A stretch of DNA of 64,000 bases from Xenorhabdus sp. IM139775 (lineage in GTDB: Bacteria; Pseudomonadota; Gammaproteobacteria; Enterobacterales; Enterobacteriaceae). Of this stretch, positions 29,116-39,059 are shown one piece after another. The notes beneath the pieces were generated by a model. That model ran no database searches and was not told where the DNA came from. It saw only the letters and a list, made by a program, of their open reading frames with translations. The stretch lies in the NCBI RefSeq assembly GCF_028598745.1, contig NZ_JAQRFK010000004.1, positions 23,307-87,306 of the forward strand, in the 5' to 3' direction. How positions within the stretch are numbered: the first letter of the stretch is position 1; each line of letters begins with the position of its first letter. A program made the translations under genes and the position numbers.

Positions 29116-30000
29116 ATGATTAAGCAATACCTGCAAGTGACCAAACCAGGAATTATTTTCGGAAATCTAATTTCTGCGATTGGTGGTTTTCTACTCGCTT
29201 CCAGGGGCGTAATAGATTACCCCTTGTTCTTTGCAACGATGGTCGGGGTATCGCTGGTGGTAGCATCAGGTTGTGTATTCAACAACTATATCGACCGCGA
29301 TATTGACCGTATCATGGAAAGAACGAAAGAAAGGGTCCTTGTGAAAGGGCTTATCGATCCGAAAACCAGCCTGATTTACGCCTCAGTGTTAGGTATTGCT
29401 GGCATAGTGCTGCTCTATGTAGCAGCCAATGCCTTAGCAATGCAGTTAGCTCTCATTGGGTTTGTCATTTATGTCGGGGTTTATAGCCTCTACATGAAAA
29501 GAAAATCTGTTTATGGCACGCTGGTTGGTAGCTTGTCAGGCGCAGCACCTCCCGTGATCGGTTACTGTGCAGTAGCAGGACATTTTGATACCGGCGCATT
29601 GATCTTATTGTTGATCTTCAGCTTGTGGCAGATGCCCCATTCTTACGCCATTGCTATTTTTCGGTTCAAAGATTATCAAGCGGCCAACATCCCAGTATTA
29701 CCCGTGATTAAAGGTATTTCCGTCGCGAAAAACCATATCACCCTGTATATTCTGGCCTTTATGGTTGCCACTTTGATGCTGGCCATCAGTGGTTATGCAG
29801 GTTATAAATACCTCATTGTCGCTGCCGCAGTGAGTATCTGGTGGCTGGGTATGGCATTATCAGGTTATAAAACCTCTAATGACCGTATTTGGGCCCGTAA
29901 GTTATTTCTGTTTTCTATCGTCGCTATCATGTCATTAAGCGTCATGATGTCTGTAGATTCATCAGCATCGCCAGAAAACCTACTGACTTACGTCTGGTAA
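29116..30000 (+). CDS. cyoE: Protohaem IX farnesyltransferase (haem O synthase)
   Basis: The 294-residue membrane protein of the UbiA superfamily has the Asp-rich motif [15 protein letters not shown] (about residues 57-71) that binds farnesyl diphosphate through Mg, and several hydrophobic helices. It adds a hydroxyethylfarnesyl group to haem B, making haem O for the bo3 oxidase. Last gene of the cyo operon, closed by the strong terminator at 30006-30036. Its farnesyl diphosphate substrate comes from IspA, encoded at 35.7 kb. Confidence 0.96.
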   Translation: MIKQYLQVTKPGIIFGNLISAIGGFLLASRGVIDYPLFFATMVGVSLVVASGCVFNNYIDRDIDRIMERTKERVLVKGLIDPKTSLIYASVLGIAGIVLLYVAANALAMQLALIGFVIYVGVYSLYMKRKSVYGTLVGSLSGAAPPVIGYCAVAGHFDTGALILLLIFSLWQMPHSYAIAIFRFKDYQAANIPVLPVIKGISVAKNHITLYILAFMVATLMLAISGYAGYKYLIVAAAVSIWWLGMALSGYKTSNDRIWARKLFLFSIVAIMSLSVMMSVDSSASPENLLTYVW

Positions 30001-30005
30001 TATTT

Positions 30006-30036
30006 AGAGGGCAGGGTTTACCCTGCCCTCTTTTTC
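30006..30036 (+). terminator. Terminator of the cyo operon
   Basis: AGAGGGCAGGG-TTTA-CCCTGCCCTCT is an 11-bp GC-rich stem followed by TTTT. It begins five bases after the cyoE stop. Confidence 0.92.
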
Positions 30037-30144
30037 CTTTCCTTTATCTCTATCAATGACAACTTATTCGTTCGGTTGCAAACGCTTCTTTTCCGTTTGC
30101 CTCTCACTTGATTGAAATGTCATACCAGATTTTTTGAGGTACCC

Positions 30145-31512
30145 GTGAACGATAATAAAATGACCCCGCTTGAACTTCGGGCGACATGGGGCTTAGGTTC
30201 CGTTTTCTCTCTGCGCATGTTAGGTATGTTCATGGTTCTACCTGTTCTGACGACCTATGGCTTAGAATTACGTGATGCGACAGAAGCGCTTATCGGCATT
30301 GCTATCGGCATCTACGGCTTAACACAAGCAATATTTCAGATCCCATTTGGGCTGCTGTCAGACAAAATTGGCAGAAAGCCTTTAATCATAGGCGGGCTTC
30401 TCATCTTTGCATTAGGCAGTATTATTGCCGCCTTAAGCGACTCTATTTGGGGAATTATTATTGGGCGTGCCCTGCAAGGCACGGGAGCCATATCCGCCGC
30501 TATCATGGCATTACTTTCAGATCTGACCCGTGAGCAGAATCGAACAAAAGCCATGGCATTTATCGGCATTAGTTTCGGTATCACCTTCGCCTTTGCAATT
30601 GTTGTCGGCCCGATTATCACCCACCAAATTGGTTTAAATGGCCTGTTTGGCGCCATTGCAATCCTGGCTGGCTGCGGGATCTTTATCACACTGTTTGCCG
30701 TGCCGAGTACACACAAGCATTTGCTAAATCGCGAATCCGGTATCGCACGCGGCAGCCTCAAACGGGTGCTTTCAGATCCTCAATTAATAAAACTTAATAT
30801 TGGTATTCTCTGCCTGCATACCTTATTGATGTCGAGCTTTGTTGCCCTTCCCCTCATTATGGAAAAAGTGGGTTTTCCTCCACAACAACACTGGAAAGTG
30901 TATTTAATCACCACCCTTATCTCTTTTGTCGCTGTCCTGCCTTTCATTATTTATGCAGAGACAAAACGTCGCATGAAGCAGGTATTTTTACTGTGTATCG
31001 CGATGCTATTCATTGCGGAAGTCGTTTTATGGCTTCAAGGCTCGCATCTTTGGGGGATCTTTGCCGGCATTCAAATTTTCTTCCTTGCGTTTAATATCAT
31101 GGAAGCTATTTTGCCTTCACTTATCAGCAAAGAAGCGCCTGCGGGTTACAAAGGCACTGCCATGGGGGTTTACTCCACCAGCCAATTCCTTGGCGTTGCT
31201 TTGGGAGGCAGCCTTGGGGGAATGCTTTACGAATGGCAAGGGGCATCATTCGTCTTTATGGGGGGCGTCGCACTGACGGCATTCTGGTTTATTATCAGCC
31301 TGACATTACGGCAACCGCCCTATGTCAGCAGTATCAGGATCATTTTGCCGGAGCAACTCTGTGCCCCTGAGATTTTAGAGAAAAAGATATTGGCGCAGGC
31401 TGGAGTAAAAGATGTCGTTATTGCACCAGAAGAGCTGAGTGCCTATATCAAAGTCGATACCAAACAGACCAATCGCGAGCAGTTAGAACAGCTTGTCTTA
31501 TCCCATAAATAG
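30145..31512 (+). CDS. yajR: Major facilitator transporter YajR
   Basis: The 455-residue MFS protein has 12 membrane helices, MFS motif A (GLLSDKIGRKPLI) and a C-terminal soluble ferredoxin-like YAM domain (about residues 385-455), a hallmark of YajR. Its E. coli substrate is unknown. GTG 30145 is chosen because TGAGG precedes it by 5 nt and the product then starts NDNKMTP, like E. coli MNDYKMTP; a longer frame to 30112 has no ribosome-binding site. It lies after cyoE, as in E. coli, and converges on yajQ. Confidence 0.92.
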   Translation: MNDNKMTPLELRATWGLGSVFSLRMLGMFMVLPVLTTYGLELRDATEALIGIAIGIYGLTQAIFQIPFGLLSDKIGRKPLIIGGLLIFALGSIIAALSDSIWGIIIGRALQGTGAISAAIMALLSDLTREQNRTKAMAFIGISFGITFAFAIVVGPIITHQIGLNGLFGAIAILAGCGIFITLFAVPSTHKHLLNRESGIARGSLKRVLSDPQLIKLNIGILCLHTLLMSSFVALPLIMEKVGFPPQQHWKVYLITTLISFVAVLPFIIYAETKRRMKQVFLLCIAMLFIAEVVLWLQGSHLWGIFAGIQIFFLAFNIMEAILPSLISKEAPAGYKGTAMGVYSTSQFLGVALGGSLGGMLYEWQGASFVFMGGVALTAFWFIISLTLRQPPYVSSIRIILPEQLCAPEILEKKILAQAGVKDVVIAPEELSAYIKVDTKQTNREQLEQLVLSHK

Positions 31513-31530
31513 CCTGCGAAATTTATAATA

Positions 31531-31557
31531 AGTACGGTGTTTACCAAACACCGTACT
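31531..31557. terminator. Perfect hairpin between convergent yajR and yajQ
   Basis: AGTACGGTGTTT-ACC-AAACACCGTACT is a perfect 12-bp stem with a 3-nt loop between the two stop codons. There is no T-run; it probably acts on both transcripts. Confidence 0.7.
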
Positions 31558-31567
31558 ATCATCGATA

Positions 31568-32059
31568 TTAATCGCGGAAATTCGTAAACTGGAAAGGCTG
31601 ACCCAATTCTGCACCGCGAATCAATGCAATGACACCTTGCAAATCATCACGCGCCTTACCGGTTACCCGTACTTGCTCACCCTGAATTTGAGCTTGTACT
31701 TTCAGCTTGCTGTCTTTAATCAGCTTCACAATCTTTTTCGCTAACGGCGTATCGATACCTTGCAGCAAGGTCGCTTCTACACTGTAGGTTTTGCCACTAT
31801 GAACCCTATCTTCAGGAACATTGAGCACCGAACCATCAATTCCACGTTTAGCAAATTTTTCACGCAGAATATCGACGAGTTGGTTCACCTGAAAATCAGA
31901 TTCACTGGCAATTTTGATCGATTCATTCTTTTCATTTAATTCAAAACTTGCGTTGACGTTGCGGAAATCCCAACGACTACTTAATTCCCGCTGCGCATTT
32001 TCTACTGCATTACGCACTTCCGGCATCTCAACTTCAGAAACAATATCAAATGATGGCAT
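31568..32059 (-). CDS. yajQ: YajQ family nucleotide-binding protein
   Basis: The 163-residue protein is the standard YajQ length, starting [22 protein letters not shown] with two ferredoxin-like halves and the conserved [17 protein letters not shown] near the C-terminus. Family members bind nucleotides or RNA; in Xanthomonas a homologue binds cyclic di-GMP. A role in this species is unknown. GGAGGTGACGG precedes the ATG. It is divergent from panE, as in E. coli. Confidence 0.93.
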   Translation of the reverse strand: MPSFDIVSEVEMPEVRNAVENAQRELSSRWDFRNVNASFELNEKNESIKIASESDFQVNQLVDILREKFAKRGIDGSVLNVPEDRVHSGKTYSVEATLLQGIDTPLAKKIVKLIKDSKLKVQAQIQGEQVRVTGKARDDLQGVIALIRGAELGQPFQFTNFRD

Positions 32060-32231
32060 TGCCCGTCACCTCCTGCTAATCAATAAATCGGCATGATAAC
32101 CGCTTTCTATTATTGGCAAAAGCTCTATACTCGGGAAGCCCAACGATCTTTTTGAAATTATCATGTTTCGAGATCAATGAGCGTTAATGACGATCGAGGT
32201 TCCTCATGAAAGCGTCTCTCAAGGAAGAAAT

Positions 32232-33146
32232 ATGAAAATAACCGTTCTTGGCTGTGGCGCTATAGGTAAACTGTGGCTTGCTGCCTTATCCAAAAAAAAT
32301 CATCGTGTTCAGGGATGGTTAAGGGTTCCACAACCTGTTACTTCCGTTCAAATCGAAAACTTCAATGGTCAGGTCTTTAAGCAACAATTTCCTGCCAATG
32401 ACGAAAAACACCTTGCTGAAAGCAAGTTACTCCTCGTTTGTTTAAAAGCATGGCAAGTGTCTGATGCAGTTAATCATCTGGCTGGCAAACTTTCCCCTCA
32501 TTGCCCAATCCTGTTATTGCATAATGGAATGGGAACCCCAGAAGAGTTTGCGCCTTTGCCCAACCCGATTTTACTGGGTGTGACCACTCATGGTGCCTAT
32601 CGAAAAAACGACATAGTGTACTATAAGTCACAAGGCATAACTCACATTGGAGCCGTAACCGCCAATGCTGCCAAGTTCAGCGATCTGGCCGATGTTTTAC
32701 ACTGTGCCCTGCCTGATGTGGCATGGCACAATGAAATACAGGCTATCAGTTGGATGAAACTTGCCGTTAACTGTGTCATTAACCCACTCACGGTCATCTA
32801 TGACTGCAAAAACGGTGACTTACGGCATTACCCTGCACAAATTCAGGCACTATGTGACGAAATTTATCACGTGATGAAGCATGACAATATCCATATAACC
32901 CAACAAACCCTGATTGATTACGTCATGAACGTCATTGGGCAAACCGCTGAAAATTACTCATCCATGCTGCAAGATATACGGGCACAGCGACATACAGAAA
33001 TAGACTACATCACCGGCTTTTTAATACGCCGGGCCCGTGTTCACGGTTTGCCAATCACCGAAAATACCATTGTTTATCATTACATTAAGCGCAAGGAGGA
33101 AGAATATGAGCACCTCAGCCCTTATTTGCCTCGCTCACGGCAGTGA
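32232..33146 (+). CDS. panE: 2-dehydropantoate 2-reductase PanE
   Basis: The 304-residue enzyme has the N-terminal NADP-binding GCGAIGKLW motif, the HNGMGTPEE segment and the [16 protein letters not shown] motif with the catalytic Lys, then an all-helical C-terminal domain. It reduces ketopantoate to pantoate in pantothenate and CoA synthesis. ATG 32232 is chosen because AAGGAAG precedes it and the Rossmann motif begins at once; a frame from 32187 adds 15 unsupported residues. Its 3' end overlaps yajL by 41 nt, implying coupled expression. Confidence 0.94.
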   Translation: MKITVLGCGAIGKLWLAALSKKNHRVQGWLRVPQPVTSVQIENFNGQVFKQQFPANDEKHLAESKLLLVCLKAWQVSDAVNHLAGKLSPHCPILLLHNGMGTPEEFAPLPNPILLGVTTHGAYRKNDIVYYKSQGITHIGAVTANAAKFSDLADVLHCALPDVAWHNEIQAISWMKLAVNCVINPLTVIYDCKNGDLRHYPAQIQALCDEIYHVMKHDNIHITQQTLIDYVMNVIGQTAENYSSMLQDIRAQRHTEIDYITGFLIRRARVHGLPITENTIVYHYIKRKEEEYEHLSPYLPRSRQ

Positions 33147-33693
33147 AGAAATCGAGGCCGTCACAACGATTGATTTACTTGTTCGGGCAGGAATTAACGT
33201 TACCGTCGCCAGCACAGAAACCGATGGCACCCTCATATTAACCTGTTCTCGCGGTGTCAAAATCGTTGCCGATGCCCCCTTAGTTGATGTCATTGACGAG
33301 GATTTTGATGCCGTTATTCTGCCGGGAGGGCTAAAAGGTGCAGAATGTTTTCGTGACAGCTTACTGGTTGTAGAAAAAATTCGAACCGCACAAAGTCAGG
33401 GGAAAATCATTGCGGCAATTTGTGCATCTCCGGCGATCGTATTGGAATACCATCAACTTTTTCCTGTCGGCAACATGACTGGCTATCCCAGCATGCAGGA
33501 TAAGATTGCGCCGGAGAAATGGATTGATAAACGCGTGTATTTTGACGAAAGAGTCAATTTACTGACCAGCCAAGGGCCTGCCACCGCTTTTGACTTCGCC
33601 TTGAAACTGATTGAATTGTTGGAAGGAAAAGAAAAAGCCGCCGAAGTTGCCGCCCAACTCGTTTTACCGCCCGGTATTAATAATTTCCAGTGA
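33106..33693 (+). CDS. yajL: DJ-1 family protein deglycase/chaperone YajL
   Basis: The 195-residue DJ-1/PfpI protein has the nucleophile elbow AAICASPA with C106, the same number as E. coli YajL and human DJ-1. E. coli YajL is reported as an oxidative-stress chaperone and glyoxal/methylglyoxal deglycase, the latter debated. ATG 33106 is chosen because AAGGAGGA (33093-33100) precedes it and the DJ-1 fold starts there; the longer frame from 33037 lies inside panE. The convergent thiI follows. Confidence 0.94.
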   Translation: MSTSALICLAHGSEEIEAVTTIDLLVRAGINVTVASTETDGTLILTCSRGVKIVADAPLVDVIDEDFDAVILPGGLKGAECFRDSLLVVEKIRTAQSQGKIIAAICASPAIVLEYHQLFPVGNMTGYPSMQDKIAPEKWIDKRVYFDERVNLLTSQGPATAFDFALKLIELLEGKEKAAEVAAQLVLPPGINNFQ

Positions 33694-33749
33694 CCGCCGA
33701 TAACCAAGCAGCCCGAAAAATAGACCTGAAAAATAAACGGAAGATACAT

Positions 33750-33783
33750 AGGCTGCCTATCGGATAGGTTCCGTAAGCAGCCT
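33750..33783. terminator. Hairpin between yajL and thiI
   Basis: AGGCTGC and GCAGCCT form the base of a stem, with further interior pairing (TCGGA/TCCG). It lies between the two convergent stop codons. Confidence 0.5.
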
Positions 33784-33789
33784 GACAAA

Positions 33790-35238
33790 TTAAGGTCGAT
33801 ACACTTTCACGTTATCGAAACCCTGTTCACGCAGATAAAGTGCCTGTAAACGGCTCATCACACCACGTTCACAATAAAGCAGATACGTTTTTTCTTTCGG
33901 CAAATCACCAAACTGAGTACTCAGTTTATAGAAAGGCAATGATTGAATTGCAATACCGTCTATGTTTAACGGCCGATCGTCCTGTTCATCAGGGGAACGG
34001 ATATCCAGCAACACATCACCAGAAGAAAGTGCTGATACCATTTCCACTTCTACCACTTGCTCACTGGTTTGCTCGGCAATTTGGCGGATATCCAGATTCT
34101 GGGCTTCACTCACGACCCGCGCTAAAATCTCAAAGTCAAAATTGTTCTCTTCTGCTTCAATTTTGGCTTTAACCGCTTTCACTGTGGGGCTTTTTGATAT
34201 CACACCACAAAATTCGGGCATAGTGCGGGCAAAATCTTCGGTGCCAATCTCACGGGCCAGCTTAATAATGTGCTCTTTATCATGAGAAATCAGGGGGCGC
34301 AGGATCAGCGTATCGGAGGCATTATCGATCAACCTTAAGTTAGTCAAGGTCTGGCTGGATACCTGCCCCAAGGCTTCACCGGTGACAATCGCCTGCACAC
34401 CGTAGCGTTCTGCAACGCTGGAGGCTGCCCTGACCATCATTCTTTTCAGTACAACGCCCATCTGCCCGTCATCAACTTTTTCCAGAATTTCCGCAACGAC
34501 AGGGGCAAAATCGACCGCAACGAAGCGGACTTTGTGCGAACTGCCAAACCGGTTCCACAAATAATGGGCAACCTGCTTGACGCCAATCTCATGGGCTGAG
34601 CCACCAAGATTAAAGAAACAGTAGTGCACACGGCAGCCACGGCGCATCAGCATATAACTGGAAACACCGGAATCAAAGCCACCGGAAATCAATGACAGCA
34701 CATCTTCCTGCGTACCAATAGGAAAACCACCAATTCCTTCATAACGGGCTTTCACCAAGATCAGCGTGTCCTGATCAATTTCCAGATTCACCGTCACATC
34801 AGGCTGAGTCAGTTTCACTTTGGCTGATTCGATATGTTGGTTCAACCCGCCACCGACATAACGCTCGACTTCATTAGAGGTAAAACTGTGTTTACCGCGG
34901 CGCTTTGCGCGAACACAAAATGTCTTACCATGCAGTAAGTGGCCATAGGTTTCGTAGGTTTGCTCAAAGATATGATGTAGATCACGATAATCCCGCTCTT
35001 CCACTTGCAGGATATGGTGAATACCGGGAATACGTGTCAGTGCGTCACAAATTTCGGCACTGAGGTTATCATTCTTGACCCGAACTTCGATATTATCCCA
35101 ATGACGAACAACAGCAATGCCTTCGCCAAATGTTTTCAACACATTGCGGATATTGCTGGCAAGAATTTTAATAAAACGCAACCGGACGGTCTGGCTCTTG
35201 ATCGTAATTTCTGGGAATAATTTAATGATAAACTTCAT
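33790..35238 (-). CDS. thiI: tRNA 4-thiouridine synthase / thiazole sulfurtransferase ThiI
   Basis: The 482-residue protein equals E. coli ThiI in length. It has an N-terminal ferredoxin-like and THUMP domain (to about 165), a PP-loop ATPase ([15 protein letters not shown], about 183-197), and a C-terminal rhodanese domain whose persulfide Cys is C456 ([10 protein letters not shown]). It adenylates and thiolates U8 of tRNA and passes sulfur to the thiamine thiazole. Divergent from xseB-ispA-dxs; Dxs makes the other thiazole precursor, so the pairing is functional. Confidence 0.97.
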   Translation of the reverse strand: MKFIIKLFPEITIKSQTVRLRFIKILASNIRNVLKTFGEGIAVVRHWDNIEVRVKNDNLSAEICDALTRIPGIHHILQVEERDYRDLHHIFEQTYETYGHLLHGKTFCVRAKRRGKHSFTSNEVERYVGGGLNQHIESAKVKLTQPDVTVNLEIDQDTLILVKARYEGIGGFPIGTQEDVLSLISGGFDSGVSSYMLMRRGCRVHYCFFNLGGSAHEIGVKQVAHYLWNRFGSSHKVRFVAVDFAPVVAEILEKVDDGQMGVVLKRMMVRAASSVAERYGVQAIVTGEALGQVSSQTLTNLRLIDNASDTLILRPLISHDKEHIIKLAREIGTEDFARTMPEFCGVISKSPTVKAVKAKIEAEENNFDFEILARVVSEAQNLDIRQIAEQTSEQVVEVEMVSALSSGDVLLDIRSPDEQDDRPLNIDGIAIQSLPFYKLSTQFGDLPKEKTYLLYCERGVMSRLQALYLREQGFDNVKVYRP

Positions 35239-35480
35239 AGTAAGATATAGTAGTCATTCAATGTTGAACTATCACAAACAATATCAATGATTGTTCTTAA
35301 ATGTTCAGTTGGATAGGGCGCAGAGTATAACACCATCTCGCTATATCACCCGTAAAAAAAATCACCCGTAAAAAACAGCGGTAACGCATGATTTATTTTT
35401 CTTGGTGTAGTAGGGTACTGGCAAGTCTGTAACAAACTTGCTTTGCTGTAATTCGTTAAATAACCATAAGTTAAGTCATT

Positions 35481-35738
35481 ATGTCTAAAGCAAATCAAAC
35501 ATCAGCAACCGAACAAATGCCGACATTCGAAACATCTCTCAAAGAGCTGGAAGACATTGTTATTCGGCTGGAATCCGGGGAACTCCCATTAGAAGATGCG
35601 TTGAATGAATTTGAACGTGGTATTCAACTTGCAAGACAAGGGCAGAAAACGCTTCAACAGGCGGAACAACGAGTGCAAATTTTATTGAACCATGATGCAC
35701 AATCGCCACTTGATGAATTTTCGTCCGATGCTGAGTAA
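35481..35738 (+). CDS. xseB: Exodeoxyribonuclease VII small subunit
   Basis: The 85-residue protein has the XseB pattern: [28 protein letters not shown] followed by a helical hairpin and [14 protein letters not shown]. It binds XseA (encoded elsewhere) and forms exonuclease VII, which degrades single-stranded DNA into oligonucleotides. It is the first gene of the xseB-ispA-dxs operon, and ispA begins 4 nt after its stop. The acidic C-terminal tail is typical. Confidence 0.95.
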   Translation: MSKANQTSATEQMPTFETSLKELEDIVIRLESGELPLEDALNEFERGIQLARQGQKTLQQAEQRVQILLNHDAQSPLDEFSSDAE

Positions 35739-35742
35739 ATTT

Positions 35743-36675
35743 ATGTCCGAACAATATAAGACACCTTGTGAAGCACCCTCTTTTGAAGAAATTTTGCACA
35801 CTTGTCAGCAGCATATTAATGACAAGCTGCTGGCAACATTTTCTTCATTGCCTGTTTTAAACAGCCCACTAGGCACAGCAATGCAATATGGTGCGGTACT
35901 GGGTGGAAAACGGCTGCGCCCATTTTTAGTTTACAGCGTGGGAGAAATGCTTGGCCTCCCCAAAAAGAGCCTTGATGCCGCCGCCCTCGCAGTAGAGTGC
36001 ATCCATGCTTATTCATTGATTCATGATGATTTACCCGCAATGGATAACGACGATTTACGTCGCGGGCAACCGACCTGTCATATCAAATTTGGTGAAAGTC
36101 AGGCTATTTTAGCCGGAGATGCCTTACAATCACTGGCCTTTGAAATTCTGGCAAAACAGGACATGCCCAATGTTGCCTTATCCGATCGCCTTGCCATGAT
36201 TGCTGAATTGGCAAGCGCCAGCGGGTTTGCCGGCATGTGCGGGGGGCAGTCACTGGATTTGGAAGCTGAAGGTAAACAGATCGATCTTGCCTCGCTGGAA
36301 CAGATCCACCGACATAAAACAGGGGCATTAATACGTTCAGCCGTCCGACTGGCCGCTTATGGTGCAGGGCAACGCGGCCGTGAAGCATTGCCTTTGCTGG
36401 AGCAATACGCCCAAGCCATCGGTCTGGCATTTCAGGTACATGATGATATTCTGGATGTCATTGGCAATACGGAAGTGATTGGCAAGCGTCAGGGCAACGA
36501 TCAGCAACTCGGCAAAAATACCTATCCGGCATTATTAGGTTTAGAACAAGCCCAGAAAAAAGCCCAGAAGCTGTATGAAGAAGCGCTCGACGCCCTGACA
36601 GAACTGGAAAAACAGGCATATAACACCGCAATCTTAAAAAAACTGGCTGGTTTTATCATTGAGAGAAACAGCTAA
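35743..36675 (+). CDS. ispA: Farnesyl diphosphate synthase (geranyltranstransferase)
   Basis: The 310-residue enzyme has both Asp-rich motifs: [14 protein letters not shown] (first, with downstream Arg pair) and DDILD (second), plus GGKRLRP near the N-terminus. It condenses IPP with DMAPP and GPP to farnesyl diphosphate for ubiquinone, undecaprenyl and haem O. ATG 35743 is favoured as it follows the xseB stop by 4 nt; ATG 35728 and an upstream frame to 35692 are possible but overlap xseB. The N-terminus is about ten residues longer than in E. coli. dxs follows. Confidence 0.94.
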   Translation: MSEQYKTPCEAPSFEEILHTCQQHINDKLLATFSSLPVLNSPLGTAMQYGAVLGGKRLRPFLVYSVGEMLGLPKKSLDAAALAVECIHAYSLIHDDLPAMDNDDLRRGQPTCHIKFGESQAILAGDALQSLAFEILAKQDMPNVALSDRLAMIAELASASGFAGMCGGQSLDLEAEGKQIDLASLEQIHRHKTGALIRSAVRLAAYGAGQRGREALPLLEQYAQAIGLAFQVHDDILDVIGNTEVIGKRQGNDQQLGKNTYPALLGLEQAQKKAQKLYEEALDALTELEKQAYNTAILKKLAGFIIERNS

Positions 36676-36751
36676 AAAAATCGGTCATATTAATCTTCGA
36701 ATGCACCCTCAACCAACGTCTAACGGGTATAGCATTTTATACAGGCATAGC

Positions 36752-38617
36752 ATGAGCATTGATATAGCGAAATATCCAACATTGGCATTGGCAGAAACTC
36801 CAGAAGAGCTTCGCCTGCTACCCAAAGAAACCTTGCCAAAGTTATGTGATGAACTGCGTCAATTTTTGCTGAACAGTGTCAGCCGTTCCAGTGGTCACTT
36901 TGCTTCCGGCCTTGGCGCTATCGAATTAACCGTCGCACTCCATTATGTTTATAAAACGCCCTTTGATAATTTAGTCTGGGATGTGGGTCATCAGGCCTAC
37001 CCACACAAAATTTTGACTGGACGTCGTGATCGCATTAATACCATTCGCCAAAAAAATGGCCTTCATCCCTTCCCTTGGCGGGAAGAAAGTGAATACGACA
37101 CCTTATGTGTCGGTCACTCATCCACCTCCATCAGTGCAGGCTTAGGGATGGCGATTGCTGCCAAACATGAAGGCAAAGGCCGCAAGACAGTATGCGTCAT
37201 CGGGGATGGTGCCATTACTGCGGGCATGGCGTTCGAAGCCATGAACCATGCCGGGGCTATCGACCCTGACATGTTGGTGATCCTCAATGACAATGAAATG
37301 TCTATCTCTGAAAACGTCGGAGCATTGAATAACCATCTGGCACAAATTCTGTCCGGCAAGCTGTACACAACGCTGCGTGAAGGCGGCAAAAAGGTATTTT
37401 CCAACCTGCCTCCGATCAAAGAGTTATTGAAAAAAACGGAAGAGCACCTGAAAGGCATGGTGGTGCCCGGAACGCTGTTCGAAGAGCTTGGCTTCAACTA
37501 TATCGGGCCTGTTGATGGTCATGATGTATTGGCGCTGACCCAGACGTTGAAAAATATGCGTGAACTGAAAGGGCCACAATTCCTGCATATCATGACGAAA
37601 AAAGGTCGTGGTTATGCGCCAGCGGAAAAAGATCCCATCAGTTGGCATGCCGTTCCCAAATTTGATCCCGCGACCGGTTCCCTGCCAAAAAGCGCAGAGA
37701 CTCGCCCGACATTCTCCAAGATCTTCGGTGACTGGCTGTGTGAAGAAGCCGTACATGATAAAAGATTGATGGCGATCACCCCCGCCATGCGGGAAGGTTC
37801 CGGCATGGTGCGTTTCTCCCGCGAGTATCCTGAGCAATACTTTGATGTCGCGATTGCCGAACAACATGCGGTCACGTTTGCCGCAGGTCTGGCTATCGGC
37901 GGTTACAAGCCTGTCGTCGCCATTTACTCCACCTTCCTGCAACGCGCTTATGATCAAGTGATCCACGATGTCGCCATCCAAAACCTGCCTGTCTTGTTTG
38001 CCATCGACCGTGGCGGCATCGCCGGTGCAGATGGTCAGACCCATCAAGGGGCATTTGATCTCTCCTTCCTGCGCTGTATTCCGAATATGGTCATCATGGC
38101 GCCCAGCGATGAAAACGAATGCCGTCAGATGCTGCATACCGGATATCATTATCAAGCCGGCCCTGCTGCTGTCCGTTATCCTCGTGGTACAGGCACCGGT
38201 GCTGAACGCCAACCGCTGGAAACATTGCCCATCGGCAAGGGCGTGATCCGCCGTCAGGGGGAACGCATTGCAATCCTTAACTTTGGCACATTATTACCTT
38301 ATGCACAGCAAGCGGCAGAAGCCCTGAATGCAACCGTTGTGGACATGCGTTTTGTCAAACCGCTGGATAAAGAATTAATACTGGAAATGGCCGCCAGCCA
38401 TGACTTGCTGGTGACTTTGGAAGAAAATGCCATCATGGGCGGTGCCGGCAGTGGGGTTAACGAACTGCTGATGCAGGAAAAGTTATCCACTCCCGTATTG
38501 AATCTGGGTTTACCCGATTATTTTATCCCGCAAGGAACACAACAAGAGCTTCATGTTGATTTAGGACTCGATGCAACGGGTATTCAACACAGTATCGAAA
38601 AATATCTGGCTAAATAA
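36752..38617 (+). CDS. dxs: 1-deoxy-D-xylulose-5-phosphate synthase
   Basis: The 621-residue enzyme matches E. coli Dxs (620). It has the N-terminal [12 protein letters not shown]is segment, the thiamine-diphosphate motif [18 protein letters not shown], the [11 protein letters not shown] loop and the C-terminal transketolase-like domain with the [13 protein letters not shown]lu. It joins pyruvate and glyceraldehyde-3-phosphate, feeding isoprenoids, thiamine and pyridoxal. ATG 36752 gives [11 protein letters not shown] as in E. coli; the frame to 36659 starts inside ispA. The gap after ispA is 76 nt. Confidence 0.97.
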   Translation: MSIDIAKYPTLALAETPEELRLLPKETLPKLCDELRQFLLNSVSRSSGHFASGLGAIELTVALHYVYKTPFDNLVWDVGHQAYPHKILTGRRDRINTIRQKNGLHPFPWREESEYDTLCVGHSSTSISAGLGMAIAAKHEGKGRKTVCVIGDGAITAGMAFEAMNHAGAIDPDMLVILNDNEMSISENVGALNNHLAQILSGKLYTTLREGGKKVFSNLPPIKELLKKTEEHLKGMVVPGTLFEELGFNYIGPVDGHDVLALTQTLKNMRELKGPQFLHIMTKKGRGYAPAEKDPISWHAVPKFDPATGSLPKSAETRPTFSKIFGDWLCEEAVHDKRLMAITPAMREGSGMVRFSREYPEQYFDVAIAEQHAVTFAAGLAIGGYKPVVAIYSTFLQRAYDQVIHDVAIQNLPVLFAIDRGGIAGADGQTHQGAFDLSFLRCIPNMVIMAPSDENECRQMLHTGYHYQAGPAAVRYPRGTGTGAERQPLETLPIGKGVIRRQGERIAILNFGTLLPYAQQAAEALNATVVDMRFVKPLDKELILEMAASHDLLVTLEENAIMGGAGSGVNELLMQEKLSTPVLNLGLPDYFIPQGTQQELHVDLGLDATGIQHSIEKYLAK

Positions 38618-38628
38618 ATTTTAATCAT

Positions 38629-38663
38629 GGATGAATGTTTAATAGCAACATTCATCCGTTTTT
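38629..38663 (+). terminator. Terminator of xseB-ispA-dxs
   Basis: GGATGAATGTT and AACATTCATCC form an 11-bp stem with a 7-nt loop, followed by GTTTTTC. It begins 11 nt after the dxs stop. Confidence 0.88.
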
Positions 38664-38771
38664 CTCTCTATTGAAATTCTTATTCCCTATAATTTTTCTA
38701 TTCCAAATAAACAACATTCTAAAATTGCAGATCAATTCCAAACTCCTATTTATAGTTTCAAAAAATAATCA

Positions 38772-38799
38772 TTAACATCAATAAATAGCTTTTCATAAT
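38772..38799 (+). promoter_or_regulatory. Sigma-70-like promoter for candidate RNA or pcp leader
   Basis: TTAACA (38772-38777) and CATAAT (38794-38799) are separated by 16 bp. Transcription would start near 38805-38807. Both boxes differ little from consensus (TTGACA, TATAAT). Confidence 0.5.
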
Positions 38800-38804
38800 A
38801 CCGC

Positions 38805-38936
38805 TACACTTTGGCGAAGGCATGTGGCATAAGGCGTCAGGGATGTTTCATCTACAAACGACCACCAGATGGGACTTAGCCGTTAATTCTGGTAACCAGC
38901 AAAAAGTAACTGTACATTTATACAGTTGCTTTTTGC
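38805..38936 (+). ncRNA. Candidate structured RNA (small RNA or pcp leader), about 130 nt
   Basis: Downstream of a plausible promoter this segment is more GC-rich than its flanks. It can fold as GGC(A)TAAG paired with CTTAGCC, an inner CATCT/AGATG stem, a CTGG-TAA-CCAG hairpin, and a final 16-bp stem. CATCT can alternatively pair with GATG just before it. The end is an intrinsic terminator (38899-38936). It contains no start codon with a ribosome-binding site that I can support. I do not recognise it as a known sRNA or riboswitch; pcp begins 123 nt after it. Confidence 0.4.
38899..38936. terminator. Long hairpin with A and T tracts, terminator-like in both directions
   Basis: GCAAAAAGTAACTGTA and TACAGTTGCTTTTTGC pair over 16 bp (one T-G pair) around CATTTA. 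The inner stem followed by five T is a standard intrinsic terminator. Confidence 0.8.
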
Positions 38937-38974
38937 AAAGCTATTTATATTCCTGCTCTATTTTTTAATGTTTT

Positions 38975-39037
38975 ATATAGCCGATAAACTTTAAGTTGCA
39001 GCTCGCAAAATAAAAGCATCTTGAAGTACGGCGAGTA
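38975..39037. repeat. Short ERIC-like repeat, about 63 bp
   Basis: The left end ATAGCCGATAAACTTTAAG and right end CTTGAAGTACGGCGAGTA resemble the termini of the element at 10713-10814, but the centre is much shorter and lacks the GC hairpin. The arms pair as an inverted repeat (CTTTAAG/CTTGAAG). It lies just upstream of pcp. Confidence 0.55.
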
Positions 39038-39059
39038 AAAACAACAACAAGGTACCGTC

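Larger units (their letters stand above)
38618..39059. other. 442-bp non-coding region between dxs and pcp
   Basis: It contains the dxs terminator (38629-38663), a sigma-70-like promoter (38772-38799), a candidate structured RNA ending in a strong hairpin (38805-38936) and a short ERIC-like repeat (38975-39037). No ORF is supported. E. coli has yajO and other genes at this point. Confidence 0.7.

Noticed and set aside
37424..38212. Long open frame of 262 codons on the minus strand inside dxs
   Set aside because: It lies wholly antisense to a well-conserved gene, has no family features, and its openness follows from the codon pattern of dxs.
38816..38898. Cyclic-di-GMP (GEMM) riboswitch between dxs and pcp
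   Set aside because: GGGACTTAGCC recalls part of the GEMM core, but the CGCAAAGCC and tetraloop-receptor segments are missing and the stem order does not fit.
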